In this document: positions 1 through 6,334 of the stretch, one piece after another
Layout: every line of letters starts with the position of its first letter
Position numbering within the stretch: position 1 is the stretch's first letter
Origin: Propionibacteriaceae bacterium
GTDB taxonomy: Bacteria > Actinomycetota > Actinomycetes > Propionibacteriales > Propionibacteriaceae
Direction: 5' to 3'
Assembly (NCBI GenBank): GCA_030528545.1
Contig: JAUMYR010000134.1
Span: forward strand, 1 to 7,267
Length of the DNA: 7,267 bases
Position numbers and translations under genes: made by a program
The notes under the pieces: generated by a model
Seen by the model: the letters and a program-made list of their open reading frames with translations, nothing else
Told to the model about the DNA's origin: nothing
The model's database searches: none

Positions 1-980
1 TAGCGCTGGGACAGGCCGTCGATGCGCTGCATGATGACGCCGTCGTAGCCGAGCATCGCCCAGTCGGCTTCGTAGGCGCCGATGTTGGGTTCGTTTGCCT
101 CGCCCGCGATGTTGCGCACCAGCATGGACGGGAAGTCGACCCCACACTCGTAGGCGTGGGGGTAGACCCCGCCGAAGCGGGGGTTGACTTCGAGGATCGA
201 CCAGCCGTCGGGAGTGCTGAACAGATCGATATCGATCGCCCCCCGGAACCCCGCCCGTTTGGCGAAATCGGCGACGAGGGCGAACAGGGACTCGTCTTTG
301 AACGACACCGACTTGTCGGCGGTCCCGGCCCTCATCCGCAGCTTCTTCTTGGCGAACATCGACACGACCTCACCCGAGATCAGGTCGACGTAGACGTCCA
401 CGTCTACCGGTTCACCCGGCAGGAACTCCTGGATGATGAGGTCGGGGGTCGCGGCGAAGGCGGCCTCCAGCTGGGCCAGGTCGTCGATCTTGGCGATCCC
501 GGCGGACGCCGAACCGGTCCGGGACTTCACGAACAGGGGGAACTGGGCGCGGCCTGCGTCCAGGTCGGCGCGTACCGCGTCCAGGTCGATCCACGACATG
601 GGCGTGGCGAATCCCTCCTCGGCGAGCCACTGGAACATCAGCCACTTGTCGAAGGCCCGCTCCACGACCTCGCTGGGGGAGATCATTACGGTGGTCCCGA
701 CAGCGGCGAAGTCGTCCACGTGGCGGGCCAGCAGGCTCAGCTCGGGATCGAGCAGCGACAGGCACACATCCACCTTCTCCTCGGCGCAGATCTTGAGGAT
801 CGTCGGCAGATAGTCGGGGTTCGTGATGAGTGGCACCACGTAGTGGGCGTCCGCGGCGTAGAGGGCCGGCGCCAGCTCGCTGGCGTCGGTGGTGATGACC
901 CGGCCGCGTCCCGCCAGGGTCCGCCGGAAATAGGTGACGGTCTGCACGCGGCTGCCTGCGGTGAGGATGAGAACGTTCAT
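1..980 (-). CDS. ATP-grasp domain ligase, CarB-like (C-terminus at window edge)
   Basis: I read 326 codons from an ATG at 978-980. The protein starts MNVLILTAGSRVQTV, a Rossmann-like pre-ATP-grasp domain of about 100 residues. ATP-grasp landmarks follow: FDKWLMFQWL near 110-119, the nucleotide-binding strand and glycine/serine loop FVKSRTGSASAGI near 150-162, IQEFLPGEPVDVDVYVD near 183-199, the basic stretch AKKKLRMRAGTADKS near 210-224, and the metal-binding ILEVNPRFGG near 262-271. ATP-grasp enzymes form an acyl-phosphate from a carboxylate and pass it to an amine or thiol. Stand-alone proteins of this type run about 320-330 residues and often sit in surface-polysaccharide loci. The last two bases in the window, read on this strand, are TA, so the next codon is either Tyr or a stop; the gene is nearly or fully complete. 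AGGAG (985-989) lies 4 bases before the ATG. It is 12 bases behind the decarboxylase gene, so probably one mRNA. The substrate cannot be read from sequence; the family call is firm. Confidence 0.88.
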   Translation of the reverse strand, partial: MNVLILTAGSRVQTVTYFRRTLAGRGRVITTDASELAPALYAADAHYVVPLITNPDYLPTILKICAEEKVDVCLSLLDPELSLLARHVDDFAAVGTTVMISPSEVVERAFDKWLMFQWLAEEGFATPMSWIDLDAVRADLDAGRAQFPLFVKSRTGSASAGIAKIDDLAQLEAAFAATPDLIIQEFLPGEPVDVDVYVDLISGEVVSMFAKKKLRMRAGTADKSVSFKDESLFALVADFAKRAGFRGAIDIDLFSTPDGWSILEVNPRFGGVYPHAYECGVDFPSMLVRNIAGEANEPNIGAYEADWAMLGYDGVIMQRIDGLSQR

Positions 981-992
981 GATGCTCCTGTT

Positions 993-2183
993 CTACTGTG
1001 CCCACTGGTTGCCCGCGAGGTACTCCTCGACACCCCAGCGGCGTCGCACCTCGACGAGGCGTCCGTCGACGAGGCGAGCATAGACCCGGGGGAGGTACTG
1101 GATGAATAACGGGTTGAACGCCATGGTGTAGGACCCGACCTTGTGATACACGATGCGGTCCCCCTCGCTGAGCGTCGGGGCGCCGGTGAGCGTCATGAGC
1201 CGGTCGTTGTCGAGGCAGGTGAAACCCGAGACGATCTGCGGGGTCGGGCACGGCTCGCCGCCGGAGAAGACGGTGTGCTCGTAGCGGGTCTTACGGAAGA
1301 AGGTGTCCAGGTTGGTGCGGGAACCGTCGGTGACGACGATGATGTGGTCCTGCACCGGTTTGGTGTCGATGACGCTGGTGTGGAACTCGACCGGCACCGC
1401 GATGAGTGCGGCGCCCGGTTCGATAATCAGCCGGGTACGGGCCGGGTCAATGACACCGGCCACAGACTGCCTGATCGCGGTGACGTACTCCTCGGGGGTC
1501 GGGAACCGGTCCGACTGGCCCCCGAAGAACCCGCCGCCCACGTCGAGCCAGTCGAGGTCGAGCCCGTGCCGCTGCACGATGCGGCAGGCGGTGCGCCCGG
1601 CCGAGGTGTAGGTGTCCAGGCTGCGGGTCAGGCTGGTGACGTGCAGGTGCAGGCCGCGGACCGGGACGCCAGCCGCGGCCAGTTCGGCGATCACCTCGTC
1701 TAGGTCGCCGTTGTCGGCGTGGAACCCGAACCTCAGCCCTTCCGGGCCGGAGCCGGTCTGGCCGGGGGCATCGGCGTCCACATCCCAGTTGATGCGCAAC
1801 CCGACCGGGCCAAGACGCTCGCCGCGCCGGGCCCGCTCGATGACCCACCGCACCTCGCGGCGCGAATCCAGGTTGACGATCGCCCCGGCGTCGAAGGCCT
1901 CCCGTATGAGGCGGGGCGTCTTGACGGGCCCATTGACGATGATGCTGGCCGGGTCGTGCCCAACCCGGACCGCCAGATCCCATTCCTCCTCCGAGACGAT
2001 TTCGGCGACAGCGCCGTGGCGTCCCATCCAGGAGACGACCCACGGCAGCGAGTTCGTCTTGACCGAATAGCTAAGAATCGACCCTGGCCAGCCCGCATCG
2101 AGCGCTTCCCGGAAAGAGCGGACCTGTTTATCTAGAGCCAACTCATCGACTACGAACGCCGGGGTCTCTATGTGATGCTGCAC
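993..2183 (-). CDS. PLP-dependent fold-III decarboxylase (Orn/DAP/Arg decarboxylase family 2)
   Basis: The family has an alanine-racemase-like barrel and a C-terminal beta domain, and it decarboxylates amino acids such as diaminopimelate or ornithine. Numbering from the longest frame (GTG at 2205-2207, 404 aa), I see YSVKTN with the PLP lysine at 50, HLHVTSL at 187-193 in place of the HxGS motif, LDVGGGFFGG at 221-230 with the phosphate-binding glycines, and EPGAAL at 263-268. GFTCLDNDRL at 328-337 supplies the catalytic Cys 331 and the following acid, and SYTMAFNP at 359-366 the active-site Tyr. I prefer the start at GTG 2181-2183 (396 aa): AGGAAGG (2191-2197) lies 7 bases upstream, whereas the 2207 GTG has no Shine-Dalgarno. 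It is the first gene of a unit with the ATP-grasp ligase, which suggests that a decarboxylated amino acid or its conjugate is the product. Diaminopimelate decarboxylase for lysine synthesis is an alternative, but the context and divergent motifs make a specialised role likelier. Confidence 0.88.
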   Translation of the reverse strand: MQHHIETPAFVVDELALDKQVRSFREALDAGWPGSILSYSVKTNSLPWVVSWMGRHGAVAEIVSEEEWDLAVRVGHDPASIIVNGPVKTPRLIREAFDAGAIVNLDSRREVRWVIERARRGERLGPVGLRINWDVDADAPGQTGSGPEGLRFGFHADNGDLDEVIAELAAAGVPVRGLHLHVTSLTRSLDTYTSAGRTACRIVQRHGLDLDWLDVGGGFFGGQSDRFPTPEEYVTAIRQSVAGVIDPARTRLIIEPGAALIAVPVEFHTSVIDTKPVQDHIIVVTDGSRTNLDTFFRKTRYEHTVFSGGEPCPTPQIVSGFTCLDNDRLMTLTGAPTLSEGDRIVYHKVGSYTMAFNPLFIQYLPRVYARLVDGRLVEVRRRWGVEEYLAGNQWAQ

Positions 2184-2190
2184 GAACTCG

Positions 2191-2197
2191 CCTTCCT
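2191..2197 (-). promoter_or_regulatory. Ribosome binding site deciding the decarboxylase start
   Basis: On the minus strand this reads AGGAAGG, 7 bases before the GTG at 2181-2183. It is the only good Shine-Dalgarno near the 5' end of the gene and favours that GTG over the one 24 bases upstream. Confidence 0.6.
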
Positions 2198-2212
2198 GAT
2201 AGTCCACAGTGA

Positions 2213-2218
2213 ATACTA
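2213..2218 (-). promoter_or_regulatory. Candidate -10 element of the decarboxylase/ATP-grasp unit
   Basis: The minus strand reads TAGTAT, close to the TANNNT consensus used by actinobacterial housekeeping sigma factors. Transcription would begin around 2206-2207, leaving a 5' leader of about 24 bases before the preferred GTG, or an almost leaderless message if the upstream GTG is used. I find no convincing -35 at 16-19 bases, so the call rests on the hexamer and its position. Confidence 0.3.
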
Positions 2219-2301
2219 GGCGAACCCCGAGCTATCCCGGTCTCGCGGGGAAAGGGTCCCCAACTTCGGTAGGTGTTACGCGCTGTGATGCGCGCAAGCG
2301 T

Positions 2302-2307
2302 TAGGCT
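2302..2307 (+). promoter_or_regulatory. Candidate -10 element of the acyltransferase/aminotransferase operon
   Basis: TAGGCT fits the actinobacterial TANNNT form and would start transcription near 2314, giving a leader of about 35 bases. A -35 is not clear, and the CGCGC/GCGCG inverted repeat at 2279-2294 occupies the region where it should lie, so a repressor or activator site there is conceivable. Confidence 0.3.
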
Positions 2308-2348
2308 GGGAAGGCAACTCTGCCCCTGCTGATAGTTCAGGAGAACCT

Positions 2349-2954
2349 ATGGCTGAACCACGCATCCTGCCGTCCGCCGACCTGGACGCTGGGGTCAGCA
2401 TCGGTGACGGATCATCCATCTGGCACCTGGCTCAGGTGCGAGGCGGAGCCGAGATCGGCGAAAACGTCATCGTTGGACGCGGGGCCTATATCGGCACCGG
2501 TGTTCACGTGGGCGATAACTGCAAAATCCAGAACTACGCGCTGGTCTACGAACCGGCCTACCTCGCCGATGGGGTGTTCATCGGTCCGGCCGCGGTGCTG
2601 ACCAATGACACCTTCCCCCGGGCGATCAACCCGGACGGCTCGTCCAAGAGCGCCCACGACTGGGAACCGGTCGGGGTCACGATCCATGAGGGTGCCTCCA
2701 TCGGGGCGCGCGCGGTGTGCGTCGCACCGGTGACCATCGGGGCATGGGCCACGGTGGCGGCTGGGTCCGTCGTGGTGAGCGACGTCCCCGACTACGCTCT
2801 GGTCGCGGGCGCCCCCGCGAAACGCATCAAATGGGTCGGACGATCGGGCTTCCCGCTCGAACCGACCGGAGAGCACACCTTCATCGACCCCAAGACCGGT
2901 GACGAGTTCACCCAGGACGGCGAGACCCTCACCCTGACCAAGGAAGCGAAATGA
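2349..2954 (+). CDS. Left-handed beta-helix N-acyltransferase, WbpD/WlbB-like
   Basis: This 201-residue protein is built of hexapeptide repeats ([LIV]GxxxX turns) from about residue 8 to 145, the left-handed beta-helix of trimeric acyl-CoA-dependent acetyltransferases. Diagnostic stretches are SIWHLAQVRGGAEIGENVIVG (the first part, 23-43), the CKIQNYALVYE run at 58-68, GVFIGPAAVLTND at 75-87, the loop FPRAINPDG at 89-97, and VPDYALVAGAPAKRIKWVG at 146-164. This pattern is that of enzymes acetylating the 3-amino group of UDP-2-acetamido-3-amino-glucuronate, as in Pseudomonas WbpD and Bordetella WlbB. The last 35 residues form a short non-helix tail. AGGAG (2339-2343) lies 5 bases before the ATG. 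Its stop overlaps the start of the aminotransferase that would make its substrate. The fold and amino-sugar role are firm; the exact sugar nucleotide is inferred. Confidence 0.9.
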   Translation: MAEPRILPSADLDAGVSIGDGSSIWHLAQVRGGAEIGENVIVGRGAYIGTGVHVGDNCKIQNYALVYEPAYLADGVFIGPAAVLTNDTFPRAINPDGSSKSAHDWEPVGVTIHEGASIGARAVCVAPVTIGAWATVAAGSVVVSDVPDYALVAGAPAKRIKWVGRSGFPLEPTGEHTFIDPKTGDEFTQDGETLTLTKEAK

Positions 2955-4042
2955 CCCTGCCCTTCATCCCACCGGCCAAGCCCATCATCGGCGACGAGGA
3001 GCGTGAGGCCGTCGACCGTGTGCTGCGCTCCGGCATGATCGCCCAGGGGCCGGAGGTGGCCGCCTTCGAGACCGAGTTCAGCGATCACTTCGGCCTGGGA
3101 CGCCCCTGCGTGGCGGTCAACTCCGGCACCTCCGGCCTGCACCTCGGCCTGCTGAGCTGCGGAGTCCGCGCCGGGATGGAGGTCATCGTCCCAAGCTTCA
3201 CCTTCGCGGCGACCGCGAACTCGGTCGCGCTGACCGGCGCCACCCCGGTGTTCGCCGATATCGCGCTGGACGACTACACCCTGGATATCGCCTCCGTCGA
3301 GGACGCCATCACCGATAACACCTTCGCGATCATGCCGGTGCACCTGTACGGTCACCCGGCGAAGATGGACGCCCTGCGCGACGTGGCCGAGACGCACGGG
3401 CTCAAGCTTTTCGAGGACGCGGCCCAGGCCCACGGGGCCAGCCTCGGTGGCACCCCGGTCGGCGCTTTCGGAGAGTTCGCGATGTTCTCGCTGTACCCGA
3501 CCAAGAACATGACCTCGGGCGAGGGCGGGATGGTCAGCGCCGCTAACGCCGACATCGAGCGTAACCTGCGGCTCTACCGCAACCAGGGCATGCTGCAGCA
3601 GTACCACAACGAGGTCGTCGGGCTGAACAACCGGATGACCGACATTCACGCCGCGATCGGCCGGGTCCAGCTGACCAAGGTGGACGCCTGGACCGCGCAG
3701 CGCCAGGCCAACGCGGCCTTCCTGTCGGCGAACCTGGAGGGCGTTGTCGTCCCGCAGGTCGCCGAGGGTGCGGTGCACGTCTACCACCAGTACACGATCC
3801 GGGTCGCCGAAGACCGGGACGGCCTCGCCAAGGCGCTAAAGGACGAGTACCAGATCGGTTCGGGCATGTTTTACCCGGTGCCGAACCACCGTCTGAAGCC
3901 ATTCCAGGTGGACAAGGACCTGCCCAACACCGAGCAGGCCGCCAGGGAATGCCTGTCGCTGCCGGTGCATCCGTCCCTGTCCCAGGGTGATCTGGAACGG
4001 ATCGTCGAGGCGGTCAACGCCCTCGCGAAGGCGGGGGCCTGA
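2951..4042 (+). CDS. DegT/DnrJ/EryC1/StrS sugar-nucleotide aminotransferase, WbpE/WlbC-like
   Basis: A 363-residue fold-I PLP enzyme that transfers an amino group, normally from glutamate, to a keto-sugar nucleotide. Visible landmarks are the N-terminal FIPPAKPIIGDEE, the cofactor phosphate loop NSGTSGL at 57-63, the FEDAAQAHGA stretch with Asp 156 that contacts the pyridine nitrogen, and SLYPTKNMTSGEGGMVS with the Schiff-base Lys 185. NRMTDIHAAIGRVQL at 227-241 and the HQYTIRV strand near 279-285 are also typical, and the length is that of the family. The ATG shares ATGA with the stop of the acyltransferase, and AAGGAAG sits 4 bases upstream, so translation is probably coupled. With the acyltransferase it suggests conversion of a 3-keto uronate nucleotide to a 2,3-diacetamido sugar. 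The dehydrogenase for the preceding step is not in the window. Another keto-sugar is possible; the family is not in doubt. Confidence 0.92.
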   Translation: MTLPFIPPAKPIIGDEEREAVDRVLRSGMIAQGPEVAAFETEFSDHFGLGRPCVAVNSGTSGLHLGLLSCGVRAGMEVIVPSFTFAATANSVALTGATPVFADIALDDYTLDIASVEDAITDNTFAIMPVHLYGHPAKMDALRDVAETHGLKLFEDAAQAHGASLGGTPVGAFGEFAMFSLYPTKNMTSGEGGMVSAANADIERNLRLYRNQGMLQQYHNEVVGLNNRMTDIHAAIGRVQLTKVDAWTAQRQANAAFLSANLEGVVVPQVAEGAVHVYHQYTIRVAEDRDGLAKALKDEYQIGSGMFYPVPNHRLKPFQVDKDLPNTEQAARECLSLPVHPSLSQGDLERIVEAVNALAKAGA

Positions 4043-4056
4043 ACCCCAAGCTGGTG

Positions 4057-4095
4057 AGGCTGTGCCCCTGGCCCTATGGTCATCGGGCACAGCCT
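4057..4095 (+). terminator. Hairpin terminator behind the aminotransferase
   Basis: AGGCTGTGCCC at 4057-4067 pairs perfectly with GGGCACAGCCT at 4085-4095: an 11-bp stem with a 17-base loop, starting 14 bases after the stop codon. No U-tract follows (TTCGCT only), which is common in high-GC actinobacteria. It would isolate the pyruvate formate-lyase operon from the sugar operon. Confidence 0.65.
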
Positions 4096-4207
4096 TCGCT
4101 CCGGTACGCTATCGAGATGCTCACGCTTCACACTCGCGTCCGGGGAGCGGGTAGAGTGAGCGCGCTAAAGTAACCCCGTCGGCGCTCAACGCCAAGGACT
4201 GATACTT
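4096..4207 (+). promoter_or_regulatory. Promoter/leader region of the pyruvate formate-lyase operon
   Basis: About 110 bases between the upstream hairpin and pflB must hold the promoter. Candidate -10 hexamers are TAGAGT at 4152-4157, with TTCACA at 4127-4132 as a distant -35 (19-base spacer), and TAAAGT at 4166-4171. A 7-bp inverted repeat, TGAGCGC at 4157-4163 and GCGCTCA at 4182-4188, flanks the second hexamer. I see no clear FNR-type TTGAT-N4-ATCAA site. AAGGA at 4194-4198 is the likely ribosome binding site, 9 bases before the ATG. Confidence 0.35.
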
Positions 4208-6310
4208 ATGACGACCACTGTTGACTCTTCCTCCGATACGACTCCCACAGATCCCTGGGATGGTTTCGTTCCCGGGCCGTGGCAGGACATCATCGACGTG
4301 CGGGACTTCGTCCAGCGCAACTACACCCCCTACACCGGGGACGCTTCCTTCCTCGCCGGGCCGACAGCCAAGACGCTGCGCACCTGGGAGACCCTGGAGC
4401 GTGACTATCTGTCGGTGGAGCGGGCCCGCCGGGTCTACGACGTCGATATCGACACCCCCGCCGACATCGACGCCTTCGGCCCCGGCCACATCAGCGCCGA
4501 CGACGACGTGATCGTCGGGCTCCAGACCGACACCCCGCTGAAGCGCGCCATGATGCCCTTCGGCGGCTGGCGCATGGTGGAGACCGCGATCCGGGAGGCG
4601 GGCAAGGAGCCCCGCCAGGACATCAAGGACATCTTCACCAAGTACCGCAAGACCCACAACGAGGCGGTCTTCGACGTCTACACCCCGCGGATCCGCGCTG
4701 CGCGCTCCTCGCACATCATCACGGGCCTGCCGGACGCCTACGGCCGCGGCCGCATCATCGGCGACTACCGCCGGGTCGCCCTGTACGGTGTCGACAAGCT
4801 GATCGAGTTCAAACAGGCCGACAAGGGCGCGGTCGACGACGCCCCCTTCAGCGAGCACTGGGCGCGGTTCCGCGAGGAGCACGCCGAGCAGATCAAGGCG
4901 CTGAAGAAGCTCAAGGCGATGGCCGCCAGCTACGGCTTCGACATCTCCGGCCCGGCCCGCACCGCGCAGGAGGCGGTGCAGTGGACCTATTTCGGCTATC
5001 TGGCCTCGGTCAAGTCGCAAGACGGCGCGGCCATGAGCATCGGCCGGCTATCGGCCTTCTTCGACTGCTACTTCCAGCGTGACCTCGCCGCTGGCGTCCT
5101 GACCGAGGAGGGCGCGCAGGAGATCATCGACGCCCTGGTCATCAAACTGCGGATCGTGCGTTTCCTGCGCACCATCGAATACGACCAGATCTTCTCCGGC
5201 GACCCATACTGGGCCACCTGGTCCGACGCGGGGCTCGGCGAGGACGGGCGTCCCCTGGTGACCCGGACCTCGTTCCGGCTGTTGCAGACCCTGCGCAACC
5301 TCGGCCCCGCCCCGGAACCGAACATCACCATCTTCTGGGACCCGAAGCTGCCCCAGGGTTACAAGGACTTCTGCGCGGCGATCTCCATCGAGACCTCCTC
5401 GGTGCAGTACGAGGCCGACGAGCAGATCCGCTCCCACTGGGGCGACGACGCGGCCATCGCGTGCTGCGTGTCCCCGATGCGCGTCGGCAAGCAGATGCAG
5501 TTCTTCGGGGCCCGCATGAACGCCGCCAAGACGCTGCTGTACGCCATCAACGGTGGCCGTGACGAGATGAGCGGCAAGCTGGTGGTGCCTGACCACGAGG
5601 GCGTCCAGGGCGATGGCCCGCTCGACTTCGACGATGTGTGGTTGCGCTACGAGAAGATGCTCGACTGGGTGGTGGCCACCTATATTGAGGCCCTCAACAT
5701 CATCCACTGGTGCCACGACCGCTACGCCTACGAGTCGATCGAGATGGCGCTGCACGACTCCGACATCGTCCGCACCCTCGGCTGCGGCATCGCCGGGCTG
5801 TCGATCGTCGCCGATTCGCTGTCGGCCATCAAGTACGCCAAGGTCACCCCGGTGCGCGACGAGACGGGGCTGGTCGTCGACTATGTCACCGAGGGTGACT
5901 TCCCCACCTACGGCAACGACGACGACCGGGCTGACGAGATCGCGGCCGCCATCGTGCACACGGTGATGAGCAAGATCAAGGAGATCCCGCTCTACCGCGA
6001 CGCCATCCCGACCCAGTCGGTGCTGACGATCACCTCCAACGTGGTCTACGGCAAAGCGACCGGCTCCTTCCCATCCGGGCATCGGGCCGGGACCCCATTC
6101 GCCCCGGGAGCGAACCCCCAGAACGGGGTCGACAACCACGGGATGCTGGCCTCCATGCTGTCTGTCGGCAAGCTGGACTACGCCGACGCCCTCGATGGCA
6201 TCTCACTGACGAACACCATCACCCCCTCAGCCCTGGGCCGCACCAAGGAGGAGCAGGTGGAGCACCTGGTCGGCATCCTCGACGCGGGTTTCGTGCCCGA
6301 GGGCTGCTGA
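4208..6310 (+). CDS. pflB: Pyruvate formate-lyase catalytic barrel, lacking its glycyl-radical domain
   Basis: Formate C-acetyltransferase turns pyruvate and CoA into acetyl-CoA and formate in anaerobic fermentation. The 700-residue product follows the E. coli enzyme over the whole barrel: DPWDGFVPGPWQ near 15-26, TPLKRAMMPFGGWRM at 109-123, LPDAYGRGRIIGDYRRVALYG at 174-194 (GRGR holds a substrate-contacting Arg), and SGDPYWATW near 330-338 with the substrate-side Trp. DDAAIACCVSPM carries the catalytic Cys pair 419-420, and KQMQFFGARMNAAKT holds the second substrate Arg (436). The C-terminal RVSGYA glycine domain found in one-piece enzymes of about 760 residues is absent. The chain ends VGILDAGFVPEGC at TGA, at the linker before that domain, and the domain is the next gene. 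The operon is pflB, a grcA-like gene and pflA. It should be inactive alone and become active with its small partner once the activase has acted. The identification is very secure. Confidence 0.97.
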   Translation: MTTTVDSSSDTTPTDPWDGFVPGPWQDIIDVRDFVQRNYTPYTGDASFLAGPTAKTLRTWETLERDYLSVERARRVYDVDIDTPADIDAFGPGHISADDDVIVGLQTDTPLKRAMMPFGGWRMVETAIREAGKEPRQDIKDIFTKYRKTHNEAVFDVYTPRIRAARSSHIITGLPDAYGRGRIIGDYRRVALYGVDKLIEFKQADKGAVDDAPFSEHWARFREEHAEQIKALKKLKAMAASYGFDISGPARTAQEAVQWTYFGYLASVKSQDGAAMSIGRLSAFFDCYFQRDLAAGVLTEEGAQEIIDALVIKLRIVRFLRTIEYDQIFSGDPYWATWSDAGLGEDGRPLVTRTSFRLLQTLRNLGPAPEPNITIFWDPKLPQGYKDFCAAISIETSSVQYEADEQIRSHWGDDAAIACCVSPMRVGKQMQFFGARMNAAKTLLYAINGGRDEMSGKLVVPDHEGVQGDGPLDFDDVWLRYEKMLDWVVATYIEALNIIHWCHDRYAYESIEMALHDSDIVRTLGCGIAGLSIVADSLSAIKYAKVTPVRDETGLVVDYVTEGDFPTYGNDDDRADEIAAAIVHTVMSKIKEIPLYRDAIPTQSVLTITSNVVYGKATGSFPSGHRAGTPFAPGANPQNGVDNHGMLASMLSVGKLDYADALDGISLTNTITPSALGRTKEEQVEHLVGILDAGFVPEGC

Positions 6311-6320
6311 CCAACCGACT

Positions 6321-6326
6321 AGGAGG
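6321..6326 (+). promoter_or_regulatory. Strong ribosome binding site of the separate glycyl-radical domain
   Basis: A perfect AGGAGG stands 8 bases before the ATG at 6335-6337. It lies in the 24-base gap after pflB and shows that the radical domain is translated as its own protein. A TAG at 6320-6322, in frame with pflB, overlaps it and is a second block to readthrough. Confidence 0.85.
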
Positions 6327-6334
6327 AAACAACA

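Larger units (their letters stand above)
2184..2348. other. Divergent intergenic region between the two sugar/amino-acid units
   Basis: This short stretch separates the minus-strand decarboxylase from the plus-strand acyltransferase and must hold the promoters for both. It contains no gene. Visible elements are TAGTAT (minus, 2213-2218), TAGGCT (plus, 2302-2307), a GGGGA/TCCCC inverted repeat at 2247-2251 and 2257-2261, and a CGCGC/GCGCG inverted repeat at 2279-2283 and 2290-2294. Either repeat could be an operator, but both are short and G/C-rich, so chance is possible. Confidence 0.5.

Noticed and set aside
156..1109. Plus-strand open frame of 317 codons opposite the ATP-grasp gene
   Set aside because: The minus strand gives a full ATP-grasp protein with all expected motifs over the same bases. 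The plus frame has no domain character and runs into the decarboxylase gene.
2284..2300. TGTGA half-site near the acyltransferase promoter as a CRP/FNR box
   Set aside because: The matching TCACA half is absent at the required 6-base spacing; the other arm reads CAAGC.
2792..3787. Minus-strand open frame of 331 codons opposite the aminotransferase
   Set aside because: Shadow of the DegT/StrS gene on the plus strand, which has the complete PLP motif set.
4121..6139. Long minus-strand open frames opposite pflB (299 and 363 codons)
   Set aside because: They are high-GC shadow frames of pflB. Their translations are rich in Gly, Val, Arg and Asp with no recognisable domain, and the plus strand encodes an unmistakable PFL.
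6308..6334. Stop readthrough, selenocysteine at TGA, or a sequencing error joining pflB to the radical domain
   Set aside because: A second in-frame stop (TAG 6320-6322) follows within four codons, and a perfect AGGAGG with correct spacing precedes the downstream ATG. A single error or recoded TGA cannot restore one protein.
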